Source: Cardiocondyla obscurior (taxonomy: Eukaryota > Arthropoda > Insecta > Hymenoptera > Formicidae). From it: a DNA stretch of 64,000 nt. The notes beneath the pieces were generated by a model, which had not been told where the DNA came from, ran no database searches, and saw only the letters and a list, made by a program, of their open reading frames with translations. Shown piece by piece: positions 52,801 through 60,031 of the stretch. Within the stretch, counting starts at the first letter, position 1. Every line of letters begins with the position of its first letter. The translations under genes were made by a program, and so were the position numbers. The stretch covers positions 1,426,001 to 1,490,000 of the forward strand of contig NC_091875.1 in assembly GCF_019399895.1 (NCBI RefSeq), in the 5' to 3' direction.

Positions 52801-55800
52801 CGAGCAAGTGGACCCACCGACCTCATTCGACTCCAAGTGCCTTTATCTTCTCCGAACGACCGTGCAAAATGTTCGAACGCTATTTTCCCTTAATTAATAG
52901 TTTAGCGAGAAATTTTACAATCACTCTGCGTCTATGAGATTTTACGGTTGTCCGACTTAAAACTTTTTTTTTTTAATTATTACTGCCTATAATTTAGTTT
53001 GAACTACTTTTTATTCAAAACTGATATTTTGAATCTCCTTTGCGACATAAAAAAAATTACGTCCGATGTTAGCTCGTTTTTAAATTAGCCTGCGCTTATT
53101 TTTTTTTACCTGAGTTTGAACAGCTTTTTTTTTCCCATCTTGTTTTCCCGTCAAAAATATTAAGGTCAATGTCCAAAGAGGAACCACGTATCCCGGACTG
53201 CAAGATCACGTCGGGAGCCATTCCACATCGCGCGCTAAAGTAATAAGGTGGGACAATGGGTCTCGGGACACCCCCTGCTCGCGGCAACGAATTACATGTC
53301 CCACGTTTGCTGTTACCGTTTTACGAGCGGTATAATTTCTCCGGAATTACGCGCGGCTCCAGAATCGCACCCACACGCGAACGGACCCCTCGACTCCCAC
53401 CGGTCCCCTTTGTTCGCGATTTCTAACGAAGCTCCTGCGCTCGTCGCCCGCGAGAAAAAAAAAAAAGTCCCGCTGATTGTCCTCTCAGAATTTTATGATC
53501 GCGTGATATTTCTGCGAGGGAGGAAGAGCGAGACGATGCTGTCCGTGGAAACAATAGCGAACGGCTGACTCCGTCAGCTCGAGATTTAAAGGTCGATCCC
53601 GAGGGAATTTCTCGGAATCTTATGCCGTAACGGGATAGCCATCAGAGTTCGATGACCGTGTTTTCATTCCGCAAATAAAGACCCCATTTAGAAAAGAGCT
53701 GCAAGTTTCACGATCTTTCTCTCTCTCTTTTTCTTACGAAAGGTTTTTACATAAGCCTTGACTTTTCACAGATAAAACTTGAAGTTTGCTTACATTAAGA
53801 TATTCCTCACATAATTAGATTCAATTTAAATAAACCTTTTAATATTAATATTAATTACATGATAAACGCTTATCGTGTTTTTCTCCCATTTTCTTCTCCT
53901 TCTCGATCGGGAAGGGAAAAAAAAATTAATAAGAAAAATATGTTAAGTTGTATATATCGTCCTTGCGTGCTTATATCAAAGTATCTGATTGGGAAGTATT
54001 CCACATCCACTCAACTTAAACGACTCTGCAACTTTTTTTTTTTTACAGCTTTAAGAATTTCTCTATCGAGTCGTTATCAAAGGATAAAACTTCGCGTCGT
54101 AACTAGGTTTATTATTTTCGCATTTGGGAAAATAATCCAAGTCGGATCGTAATATTAGATGCAGCCACGTCGCGAGCTCTTAAACCGAAACGAAGTGCAG
54201 CTAATCGAAATGCATTATCGCCGCATCAATTGCAGCCGCGAGTTGTAACAATAAAAAAGGAAAGCGGTGAGCAGCCGTTGTTGCTCGCGAATGGACAAAG
54301 GAAATCGGCGAAGCGTATAAAGAACGGTGATAAGATAAAAAAAAAATTCGACGGCGAATTTGCATCGCTCCGGTTTAGATTATTCCTGGCGTTTCGCCGG
54401 CGCGAGCACTTTCTTCCTACGCCACGGATGATTATCTTCTCCACGTCCATGACGTAGCGCTGAAAAGACGTCCAGATCCTGAGAGAGTAATTACGTGACG
54501 GTAGAAACACGATTCCGATACCCTGACGTGGCACCGCGATAGGTGCCTCTCGTAAAAGAGATTACAGCGACGACTATTAATCTCCGCCCCGCACGTTCGT
54601 CAAAATTACCTCGCCAGCCGCTGCTTAAAACATAGTTATTATTCGACGCAAGATAACACAGAAATTACTTTGTACAGAATCGCATATGTGCATTCGTATA
54701 TATTTTTTTGCGCCTTGATAACTGCCGCCTTTCTGTCTACAACAAAGTGAATGTTACATTAAGTATGACGCAATTAATGAAACAAAAATGAAAAAAATTT
54801 GTGCTGCGCATGAAAATGTACAATAAAATTGTATACTTTCAAAAAAATTGTTGTTCCGAGAGCTTACAGAAATATGGTACGCGAAGTAGAAATAATGAGA
54901 CGCGATTATTTGCGTATGCTTTATTGTAATAAGTAAATATGAAAAATTGATATTAAAAGTAATTAGCAAAATTAAACGTATATGTATATTAAACGTTGCG
55001 TATTCATTTGTTTCAGGCGCACGTGGTCTCTGCTTTCGAGCAATCGTTATCCAACATGACCCAGAGACTGCAGCAGCTTACAGCTACAGCTGAGAAAAAG
55101 GTAAGGGATACCTTTAGAGATATTTATTATACGCAAGAGTACTGAGTTTTAATTTTTGCGCTTTGGTAAAATCAGGATTCCGAGCTTCAAGAACTCCGAG
55201 AAACGATCGAGAGGTTGCGGAAACAGAGCGCCGAGGCTGGATTAAACAATGGCCCAGCCGTCAACAGTGGCCGTCGTCACACTTTAGGCGATTCCGAGTC
55301 TGGTACCACCGGTTGCACCGGCAGCAGCGGCGGCAGCAATCATCATCAAGGCGCAACGATGGCGAGACAACTATCCGCGGACAGCGTGACGTCTCTAAAC
55401 TCGCTGAGTAGCGCATGTTCGGCCAGCAGCAGCCACCACAAGAAAAAGGGCTGGCTGCGCAGCTCTTTCTCCAAGGCTTTCTCGAGGTCGCGTAAAAACA
55501 GGCACGGGTCGGTTTCCGATGCCGAGGACTGTAAAGATAGTCCCGGTGGTGAGTTGAGCGCTCCTAACAGTCCCAGACTACCAACCGCGTCGAAACACGA
55601 GTCCTCGAGAGCTCAAGCTACCAGGAGCAACGGTCAGAAGTCGCCGGAACTTGAGAACCCGTTGTCGGGCAGTAAGAGCAGCTCGGCGTTGTACAAAAAA
55701 GAGGACGAAGACGTGGACGAATTGAAGAAGCAGTTGAGAGAGAAAGACCTAGTGCTCACAGATATCAGATTGGAAGCGTTATCTTCGGCTCATCAATTAG

Positions 55801-58387
55801 AGTCTCTGAAAGACACGGTTATCAAGATGAGGGTGAGAATCATTTTTATTTAAAAAAGAAATTTGTTACATTATACTTTTAAATTTTATCTGATTCAAGA
55901 AATTTAACTTACAATTAATATATTAAATTTGTTAGAAATAAAAAATTTCTTTTTAACATAAATTAATTATTTTTTCCTATAGTATGAGATGCTGAACTTG
56001 AAGCAAAACAATGAGCGTCTCCAACGACTAGTGACCTCAAAGTCGCTCACCTCGTCGCAGTCCTCTCTACCTAGTGACCCAGATCGACGCTTCAGCATGA
56101 CTGAAGTCGCATCGAGTGTCGCAGCGCTGTCGAACGGTGACGTCAGTTCCGCAGCCGATCAACTGGAAGATCTAAACGTTCCGGTCGAACACTCCGTGGT
56201 GCCGACGAGCGCGACAGCCACGGAACCGGTTCTCGAGCAAGATACCGACGGCAAGAGGATCAATGTAGCTGTCTATCTTGGCAGTGAGCGAAATTTTAAC
56301 TACAACTTGATTACCGGGAGCTCCGCCGACGGCACCGTAGGTGAACCACCACATTGCGTGATTGCCAATGTGTGCATCAGCAACAAGACCTCCTGGGACG
56401 CGCTTGACTCTATGGTGAGGCGATGTTTTAAGGAGTACGTTTCCCGGGTGGACCCCGTAACGAATTTAGGTCTTGGCGTCGAATGTGTTGCCGCGTATCA
56501 TTTCGGCGAGGCTTCCAGGTAAGCATTTAATTAAAAAAAAAAAAAATTTTTATGTTTAATTTAAAATTAAAAAAATTTTTTATTAAAATTTATTATATTT
56601 TTATTAAATAAAATAGTTGCAAATTTATTTCTTTACTTTACAGATGTACTACCGATTCTCAGCATCCCGAGTTGTTACCCTGCGGTTATCTAGTCGGTCA
56701 CGTCAAGACTATCTATTTAGTATTGTCAGGTTACTCCTGGCTAGCAGTAGACACTTTGATACCGCGATCTATTGTTCAGCGACTAATCTCTCTTCTGACG
56801 GAACATCGCAGAGTGATTTTATGCGGTCCAAGTGGTACAGGGAAAAGTTACTTAGCCGGGAAACTGGCGCATGCTCTAGTAGACACTGATAACGACACAA
56901 AGGACGCCGCCGCTGTTGCAACTTTTAATGTCGATCATAAGTCCAGCAAGGAATTGCGCCAATATCTCGCACACATCGCCGAAAGATGCGATTCAAACGC
57001 TGCAGATGAATTACCTAGAGTGATTATTTTAGAAAACCTGCAACACGCTGCTTCTCTAGGTGAACTTTTTAGTGGTCTTTTAGGAACCAGACATTCATCC
57101 TGTCCAGCTATCATCGGTACTATGAGTCAAGCCACGTGCAGTACCACTAATTTGCAATTACATCATAATTTCAGGTAATTTCACTCTTATAAACATGTTT
57201 AATACATCTTATAGTATTTTATTATTTTAATTATGACATATGTATACGTGAAAGAATGTTAGATTAATTTTTTAAATTAATTTGGCTTGGATTATATAAT
57301 TTAACAGGTGGGTATTATGCGCAAATCACATGGAACCGGTTAAGGGATTCTTAGGACGTTATTTGAGAAGGAAATTACTGGAGCACGAACTGCGTGAGTG
57401 TGCCGGAACGAGGAACGCGGAAATGGCGGCAGTAGTCGAGTGGTTGCCGCGTGTGTGGCTGCATCTCAACAAGTTCCTAGAAACCCATAGCAGCTCTGAC
57501 GTCACTATAGGTAATTGAAAGTCTTTAAAACAGATTTAAACATTTTTAAATTTTTATCTCGGTAAACTCAACTTTTGTAATAATTATAAATAAATAATAC
57601 TAATAATTTATCAGGACCGCGACTTTTCCTATCGTGTCCAATGGAAGTGGCTGGTTCTCAAGTGTGGTTTACCGACCTGTGGAATTATTCAGTGATACCT
57701 TACCTAGTGGAGGCAGTTAGGGAAGGATTGACGTTATACGGAAGACGGGTAAGCGGAAACGGAAATGGCGAACCCACGTGGGAGGATCCAACACAGTTTA
57801 TCACATCTAGCTATCCATGGCTTTCGACGCATGCCGTACATGGCGGCAGTGATGCTCTTTTGCATCTAAGGCCCGAAGATGTGGGATACGATGTCGTCTC
57901 CAGCGGACATACTTCCGGTGTAGGCGCCTCCAGTGTGAAAAGCCTCGGAAGTACTCACAGTGATACCGAAGGAGATCCTCTGGTCAGTTTTTAAAGTATT
58001 TAAACTTTAAAACAGATATTAAAACATACGAAAGTTTTATATTTTACATATCTGAAAAAGTGAAACAAAGTATACTAATATTTGTGAGTCTTGTTAAAAA
58101 TATTAATATTTCTAAATAACAAAATACGATATTTATCATCAGTTTAACGATCTAAATTAATGAAATATAAAAATTTATGTAATTATATTAATTATTTAAA
58201 ATTGATTTTCTTGGATTTATTTTTGCAGCTTAATATGCTAATGAGACTGCAAGAAGCGGCTAATTATTCGAGTCCGCACAGTAACGACAGCGATTCTGTG
58301 ACTTCTCTGGACTCGTCACATACACGGCATTCAGAGGATTTAAGCAGTTCGACATCTTCATCAAGAGGAGTAGAATCAACACTCTAA
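506..58387 (+). CDS. sick: Neuron navigator homologue sickie (partial, 19 exons joined)
   Basis: This is the span of the main gene, incomplete at its 5' end. The 19 exons listed separately join with agreeing phases into 2,236 codons including the TAA stop. Known family features in order are: NAV-type Ser/Pro/Lys-rich low-complexity regions; the paired GYLSDGEV and GYMSEGG motifs (exon 17278); PQSFGYVKRH (exon 30399); SYSLTGP and SQSLPKPG (30791); STKSEKMYP (32836); coiled coils (33206-55832); and a AAA+ module with Walker A GPSGTGKS (56644). The C-terminus ends in VESTL, like vertebrate NAVs. NAV proteins act in axon and cell-process growth by linking actin and microtubule regulation; in Drosophila, sickie acts in actin regulation of axon growth and in immune signalling. 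The calponin-homology domain of the long isoform should lie 5' of the window. Identity is near certain; exact isoform structure is inferred without RNA data. Confidence 0.95.
11498..11514. repeat. (GA)n tract
   Basis: Eight GA units in intron; a possible GAGA-factor site as well as a simple repeat. Confidence 0.8.
14575..14946 (+). promoter_or_regulatory. sick: CpG-rich candidate promoter and 5' UTR
   Basis: A CpG-dense block stands out from flanking AT-rich intron. It contains GCCATCTTG (14647-14655), the reverse of a YY1/Pho-type AAGATGGC motif often found at start sites, and GA-rich tracts (about 14731-14765) that resemble GAGA-factor sites. It lies just before the candidate first exon at 14947. 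Confidence 0.4.
14947..14998 (+). CDS. sick: Candidate alternative first exon joining exon 15272
   Basis: An ATG at 14947 begins MLSAYGTAVEEVDCDRDG, with the glycine split by donor GATG|GTATGT. The exit phase (one base, G) is exactly what exon 15272 needs, giving DRDG-GLKHGNG. The start context is weak (C at -3), and the same frame is open from 14788. The resulting protein would lack the calponin-homology N-terminus. Confidence 0.35.
15272..15425 (+). CDS. sick: sick exon 2 (GLKHG exon)
   Basis: The acceptor is TTTGTTTCAG and the donor AG|GTAAAA. The two-base entry phase matches the previous exon. It encodes GLKHGNGGVG followed by Ser-, Gln- and Pro-rich sequence (SSSRSTSPSQQQ). It leaves two bases (AG). 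A candidate alternative first exon ending at 14998 has the same exit phase and could also join here. Confidence 0.9.
15549..17112 (+). CDS. sick: sick exon 3, large low-complexity exon with SxIP motif
   Basis: This is the largest constitutive exon (1,564 nt, 521 whole codons after one completing base). The product is rich in Ser, Lys, Pro and Gln with no folded domain visible, typical of the NAV middle region. Near the end, SSIPKP (16783-16794) fits the SxIP microtubule plus-end motif in a Ser/Pro/basic context. The exon ends in phase 0 at AAAAG|GTAAAT. It also contains many possible phosphorylation sites (SPKS, SPKT and similar). Confidence 0.93.
17278..17651 (+). CDS. sick: sick exon 4 with NAV signature GYLSDGEV/GYMSEGG
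   Basis: Entry is phase 0 after TTTAAG and exit is phase 2 at ACAG|GTAAGT. The translation contains ASGYLSDGEVL and then DGYMSEGGASLYARR. These correspond to the paired GYTSDGDVL and GYMTDGGLGLYTRR motifs of vertebrate NAV proteins and are the best family marker in the 5' half. A His-rich stretch (HSSSHHHVGGHHDY) lies between conserved parts. Confidence 0.94.
17711..17747. repeat. AT microsatellite
   Basis: Alternating TA with interruptions just inside intron 4, forming a largely self-complementary stretch. Confidence 0.85.
18605..18622. repeat. (GA)n tract
   Basis: About nine GA units within a purine-rich stretch of intron 4. Confidence 0.8.
20941..21560 (+). promoter_or_regulatory. sick: CpG island in intron with perfect CRE palindrome
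   Basis: About 600 bases are strikingly CpG- and GC-rich within AT-rich intron 4. An 18-base perfect palindrome CGCCGTGACGTCACGGCG (21011-21028) holds a full TGACGTCA CREB/ATF site. An ATG at 20969 opens 60 codons ending in phase 0 at a possible donor AGA|GTACGT (21149), which could join exon 29887, but start context and homology do not establish it as coding. I call it regulatory, with a possible first exon. Confidence 0.4.
22804..22829. repeat. T26 homopolymer
   Basis: Uninterrupted run of 26 T in intron 4; one of three such runs of 25-26 bases in the window. Confidence 0.9.
24203..24524 (+). CDS. sick: sick exon 5, glycine/valine-rich exon
   Basis: The one-base entry completes an AGG codon from exon 17278 and exit is phase 0 (CACAAG|GTCAGC). 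The start YVGGSRRELSGVKELVTSRR is followed by a Gly/Val run coded by GGC and GTC repeats (about 24338-24402), then an acidic/aliphatic segment (ALAELTIEELASIP) and a His-rich end. The exon lies isolated between 6.6-kb and 5.4-kb introns, but its phases fit both neighbours and skipping it would break the frame. I therefore take it as a real constitutive exon. Confidence 0.82.
24525..29886 (+). other. sick: 5.4-kb sick intron
   Basis: Mostly AT-rich. It contains several poly-A runs (26562-26577, 29278-29291) and a YY1-like AAAATGGCGAC near 28109. No exon with supporting splice sites was found. Confidence 0.7.
29887..30222 (+). CDS. sick: sick exon 6
   Basis: Acceptor ATAAACAG and donor CGCAG|GTGAGG give phase 0 at both ends (112 codons). 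The product is Gly-rich, then Gln-rich (FKQQQQQNSNGSG), then SQQWKKYIEAG, a conserved Trp-containing NAV segment, and a Pro/Ser-rich end. The symmetric phase means the exon could be skipped without a frameshift. Confidence 0.9.
30399..30626 (+). CDS. sick: sick exon 7 (PQSFGYVKRH exon)
   Basis: Phase 0 at both ends, 76 codons, acceptor ATGTACAG and donor ACCAAG|GTAAAA. It encodes DKHRKQTMAEYANGEKPQK and then VPQSFGYVKRHSAG, a strongly conserved navigator motif. Confidence 0.92.
30791..31208 (+). CDS. sick: sick exon 8 (SYSLTGP / SQSLPKPG exon)
   Basis: Phase 0 entry after GGAGCAG and phase 1 exit at TCAAG|GTAATC. The translation has GTQTCTTELQ, YSLTGPSASQLSQSVRDRL, SQSLPKPGSPEFAALF and SPYTTSWMRHSNTY, all matching conserved blocks of NAV2/NAV3 in order. 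Confidence 0.94.
31353..31494 (+). CDS. sick: sick exon 9
   Basis: A polypyrimidine acceptor (TTTTTTTTCCAG) and donor TTAG|GTAAGA bound 142 nt, with a two-base entry and a two-base exit. It encodes GMGLCEADSVESLGSHRAS and ends RLNRSNSIR. The two exit bases AG join either the next 78-nt exon or directly the 32836 exon. Confidence 0.92.
31599..31676 (+). CDS. sick: sick exon 10, probable 78-nt cassette exon
   Basis: The frame is open with phase 2 in and phase 2 out. It encodes SSSRGHEITQDN followed by LIDRFSYLRDRTFPR. Three acceptors in a row, spaced three bases apart (AAG CAG CAG), precede it and give start points 31599, 31602 or 31605, all in frame. The donor AAG|GTAGTG is weaker than its neighbours. 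Skipping joins exons 9 and 11 in frame to give NSIRSTKSEKM, so alternative use is likely. Confidence 0.78.
31677..32835 (+). other. sick: 1.2-kb sick intron downstream of the cassette exon
   Basis: AT-rich sequence with a CpG-containing segment around 32340-32600, and acceptor GTGTCTCCACAG at its end. No coding frame is supported. Its size relative to neighbouring introns (about 100-180 bases) makes it a reasonable place for splicing control of the preceding cassette exon. Confidence 0.6.
32836..33074 (+). CDS. sick: sick exon 11 (STKSEKMYP exon)
   Basis: Acceptor GTCTCCACAG and donor GACA|GTAAGT, one-base entry and one-base exit. The translation begins RSTKSEKMYPSMLARG and contains EPYYSVPV and SQPTSPTPTHTS, conserved in navigator proteins before the coiled-coil region. 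Confidence 0.93.
33206..33357 (+). CDS. sick: sick exon 12, start of coiled coil
   Basis: Two-base entry after TGTTTCAG and phase 0 exit at AAC|GTAAGT. It encodes HGSSVSLVSTASSLYSSAEE followed by a heptad-like helix ELRKLRRELLDAQEKVHSL. It matches the first coiled coil of NAV proteins, which continues directly in the exon 21.7 kb downstream. Confidence 0.94.
34060..34386 (+). promoter_or_regulatory. sick: Candidate internal promoter with CCAAT boxes and initiator
   Basis: Within this GC- and CpG-rich block there are three CCAAT boxes: reversed ATTGG at 34068-34072 and 34112-34116, and CCAATCAG at 34147-34154. A perfect arthropod initiator TCAGTT follows at 34224-34229, with the A at 34226. 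The block contrasts with the AT-rich intron around it. It would drive the 34387 exon. Confidence 0.45.
34387..34431 (+). CDS. sick: Candidate 15-codon alternative first exon
   Basis: An ATG at 34387 (G at -3) opens 15 codons, MTDLKHRQTKGSETE. They end in phase 0 at a GAA|GTAAGC donor that can join exon 55017 (phase 0), giving an 860-residue form with only coiled coils and the AAA+ module. Two short upstream ORFs (starts at 34239 and 34348) precede the ATG, which would weaken translation. Support comes from promoter signals just upstream; no homology was recognised in so short a peptide. Confidence 0.4.
36696..36713. repeat. (TA)n microsatellite
   Basis: Nine TA units within the 21.7-kb intron, followed by a T-run. 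Confidence 0.85.
38742..38767. repeat. T26 homopolymer
   Basis: Uninterrupted run of 26 T in the 21.7-kb intron. Confidence 0.9.
41126..41150. repeat. T25 homopolymer
   Basis: Uninterrupted run of 25 T in the 21.7-kb intron next to CpG-rich sequence. Confidence 0.9.
42820..42881. repeat. Inverted repeat, 12-base arms
   Basis: CCCGTGCAACGT at 42820-42831 is repeated as its exact reverse complement at 42870-42881, with 38 bases between. No target-site duplication or transposon protein accompanies it. Confidence 0.8.
43354..43387. repeat. Alternating purine-pyrimidine tract with hairpin
   Basis: Thirty-four bases alternate strictly between pyrimidine and purine, mostly CG and CA/TG steps. Inside it, 11-base arms CACGCGTGCAT and ATGCACGCGTG flank a GCGT loop (43356-43381). 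Confidence 0.85.
46739..46812 (+). promoter_or_regulatory. sick: TATA-type promoter or short 5' UTR of the 721-codon exon
   Basis: TATAAAA lies at 46739-46745. An initiator-like CTCACAG is about 25-30 bases downstream, which would leave a 5' UTR of roughly 45 nt before the ATG. The alternative reading is a splice acceptor: CATCCTCTTCAG ends at 46710 with a good polypyrimidine tract, which would place the TATA-like string inside a 5' UTR exon. The sequence does not decide between them. Confidence 0.4.
46813..48975 (+). CDS. sick: Alternative long first coding exon of a short sick isoform
   Basis: An open frame of 721 codons starts at an ATG with A at -3 and G at +4. It ends at a clean donor (TTACAG|GTAAAT) in phase 0 and continues only two codons past it to a stop. 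No other + strand exons follow except sick exons 55017 onward, whose first exon also has phase 0, so splicing gives a 1,566-residue protein ending in the sick coiled-coil/AAA tail. I recognise no domain. The sequence is hydrophilic and Ser/Arg/Lys/Glu-rich, with repeated Y-x-T-L/I/V motifs (residues 14, 76, 160, 543 and a Phe version at 654) and a Ser-rich patch near residues 395-415. It begins MDVNVCSRRVHDGY. An upstream in-frame TGA (46756-46758) marks it as a first coding exon. It could instead be a nested gene, but the intron donor argues against that. Confidence 0.75.
55017..55100 (+). CDS. sick: sick exon 13, coiled-coil continuation
   Basis: Acceptor TTGTTTCAG, donor AAAAAG|GTAAGG, 28 codons, phase 0 at both ends. 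It encodes AHVVSAFEQSLSNMTQRL and then QQLTATAEKK, equivalent to the vertebrate HLVAAFEQSL segment. This is the first exon shared by the long form and by any isoform starting within the 21.7-kb intron. Confidence 0.94.
55176..55832 (+). CDS. sick: sick exon 14, coiled coil and basic segment
   Basis: Phase 0 at both ends, 219 codons. It begins with helix DSELQELRETIERLRKQ, then a Ser-rich stretch with SADSVTSLNSLSSACS, a basic KKKGWLRSSFSKAFSRSRK block, acidic DEDVDELKKQLREKDL and LTDIRLEALSSAHQLESL. The order and motifs match NAV1-3. The basic block is a plausible membrane- or cytoskeleton-binding patch by analogy. Confidence 0.95.
55983..56518 (+). CDS. sick: sick exon 15, entry to AAA+ module
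   Basis: Acceptor TTCCTATAG, donor CCAG|GTAAGC, phase 0 in and phase 2 out. It finishes the last coiled coil (YEMLNLKQNNERLQRLV) and, after a Ser-rich linker, starts the N-terminal part of the ATPase region (INVAVYLG, CISNKTSWDALDSMV, RCFKEYVSRVDP, LGLGVECVAAY). It aligns in order with the segment before the P-loop in NAV proteins. Confidence 0.95.
56644..57174 (+). CDS. sick: sick exon 16, AAA+ core with Walker A
   Basis: One-base entry after TTTACAG, two-base exit at TTTCAG|GTAATT. It encodes PELLPCGYLVG, then DTLIPRSIVQRL and the P-loop GPSGTGKS (56825-56848), then ATFNVDHKSSKEL and the Walker B strand VIILEN (57020-57037), ending LQLHHNFR. Vertebrate NAVs have Asp where this protein has Glu in Walker B. 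The domain is AAA+-like; ATP binding is expected from the intact P-loop, while hydrolysis is uncertain. Confidence 0.96.
57308..57510 (+). CDS. sick: sick exon 17, AAA+ domain continuation
   Basis: One-base entry, one-base exit. The translation WVLCANHMEPVKGFLGRYLR followed by RKLLE, then VVEWLPRVWLHLNKFLETHS and SSDVTIG, is almost colinear with vertebrate NAV proteins, including the GFLGRYLRRK helix of the ATPase lid region. Confidence 0.95.
57615..57982 (+). CDS. sick: sick exon 18, end of AAA+ module
   Basis: Two-base entry and phase 0 exit (CTG|GTCAGT). It encodes PRLFLSCPMEVAGSQVWFTD, LWNYSVIPYLVEAVREGL, a short insert (VSGNGNGEPT) absent from vertebrate NAVs, WEDPTQFI and LRPEDVGYD, then a Ser-rich stretch and THSDTEGDPL. 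The insert starts exactly at a GTAAGC donor-like site (57749). Confidence 0.94.
58229..58387 (+). CDS. sick: sick last coding exon and stop
   Basis: Acceptor TTTTTGCAG, phase 0, 52 codons and a TAA stop at 58385-58387. It encodes LNMLMRLQEAANYSSP, a Ser/Asp-rich tail and the C-terminus GVESTL. The LMKLQEAANY and terminal ESTL elements are shared with vertebrate navigators. Confidence 0.95.
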   Translation, partial: LNMLMRLQEAANYSSPHSNDSDSVTSLDSSHTRHSEDLSSSTSSSRGVESTL

Positions 58388-60031
58388 ATTAATTGCCAAT
58401 AAAATTCATCGCCGAAAGGTCGGCTTGCGTGTCGATCGTTCAATGAAAAATAGTCTAAAAATTACAAATTAATAATTTTTACAAGTAAACAATCGTTTTG
58501 ATCGCCGAATTCAAAACAAGACAAAATTATTTATAAAAGAATTGTGAACGAGAGATATCTTTTTCAGGGAGAATAATCAGTGTAATATTTCTAAGATTAA
58601 CATTCAAAAAGGAAAAGTTACGTGTATCGCTAATTCGCACTTCCGAGGTAAGAACTCTATTAAACATTGACGATAATCCTTATCGAGTTTAACATCAAAT
58701 TGCATATTTAAGGACCCTCTGAAATACATAAGATTAAAACAAGTCACGAAACGCCAGCTATTTTAAGATCGCACTATTTTAATACCAACAATATCTTTGT
58801 AATGATCTAAGAGGGATTCGAAATGCCTATTAAAGCTGGCCTAGATTTATAGATTTCTACGTGCATCCAGCATCTAGGTGTGATATGTAATATGTAAATT
58901 AAATAACGAAAAACAGGTAAGCGGCGACTTTGCTCCTATGAAAAATAAATGAACCGAAAGACATCTATTTAAAAAAAAAAAAAAAATTCTATTTTTAGAC
59001 TTAAGATAAAATTCAAATTGTTTAGTGCTTCAAGAAATTAAATAAGTTTTTCATTTTGTGGAAACAAAATAGAAGAAAAATGTGAGCAGTAATAAGAACT
59101 ATTAACTTTTTATAATACCTAACCTAAAATATTTTAACAAAGAAATGTAAGTAAACTTTAAATGAATGTCTTAATTTAATTACATCATTACAATTTATTT
59201 CTAAAAGAAAATTACCAATATGTAAAAAATGTATAAGAACATTATTTCGTAAAATGACTTTTTATGGGTTTCTTTCGGTTCAAATAAATTTTTCACGGAG
59301 TATACATGATGCAATAATTTCTATACGCTGCCGTTTACGAAATTCTATTTTGATGGGACGCATTTTTCATTCACGATAAGATACGAGCGTATAATATAAA
59401 AAAAGACGCATCGATCTTATTGTTTGATGTATACAGTATTAATGACAAACGTAAAAAAACGCGGTTTTGAACCGAGGAATCTTCGATGAAGAGATAAAGA
59501 TTCCTCTCGTCCGACTATTTTTCAGGTAAAATTATCTAAATGCAGACAGATCTCAAGGATGAATAAACAGACGATTCTTATTTATATAAGAAGACAGAAA
59601 TAAAGCGACAAATTTGAAAGGATCATAATCTGTGCAAAAATAGTCTATTTATACATACTTTGCTACGAAAGCTCTATTTAATTAAAAAATGTTAATATAA
59701 TATATATATAAATAGTATATATACATTCATACCTGAACGACGACGGCGCTAAATATTATATATATATATATATATATAACAAAAATGAAATTTCTAATTA
59801 GTTTGTAAGGTACGTGAATATTTCTGGTCATGTAACGTTGTAAATACGAGATACAAAGCAAGATAGATTACGCTAGACGTACGAATTCGATTCAAAGTCC
59901 CACAAAAATGGGTTCCAATATCTTTTGCGATCTCATTTACGATCTTTCTTATATTCTTTGCTTTTAAAATATCGGTAATAAAATTCTTGTATTTTTTTTT
60001 ATCTTAAAAAAAAATTTATGATACCAATAAA
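58388..60031 (+). other. sick: Probable 3' UTR of sick
   Basis: AT-rich sequence after the sick stop with several AATAAA signals, for example 58943-58948, 59599-59604, 59977-59982 and 60026-60031. Which is used is unknown, so UTR length is a guess. It contains a (TA)n tract at 59757-59778 and scattered ATTTA elements. Confidence 0.5.
59757..59778. repeat. (TA)n microsatellite in the sick 3' UTR
   Basis: About eleven uninterrupted TA units; likely length-variable. Confidence 0.85.

Larger units (their letters stand above)
33358..55016 (+). other. sick: 21.7-kb sick intron holding alternative 5' exons
   Basis: The intron splits the coiled coil between LTSQLSTN and AHVVSAFEQ. It contains the candidate promoter and first exon near 34.2-34.4 kb and the 721-codon exon at 46813-48975. 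CpG-rich patches occur at 35400-35640, 40380-40960, 41640-42200, 42560-42780 and 53200-53600; they may be enhancers or further start sites. The rest is AT-rich with homopolymer runs, and no other coding exon is supported. Confidence 0.75.
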
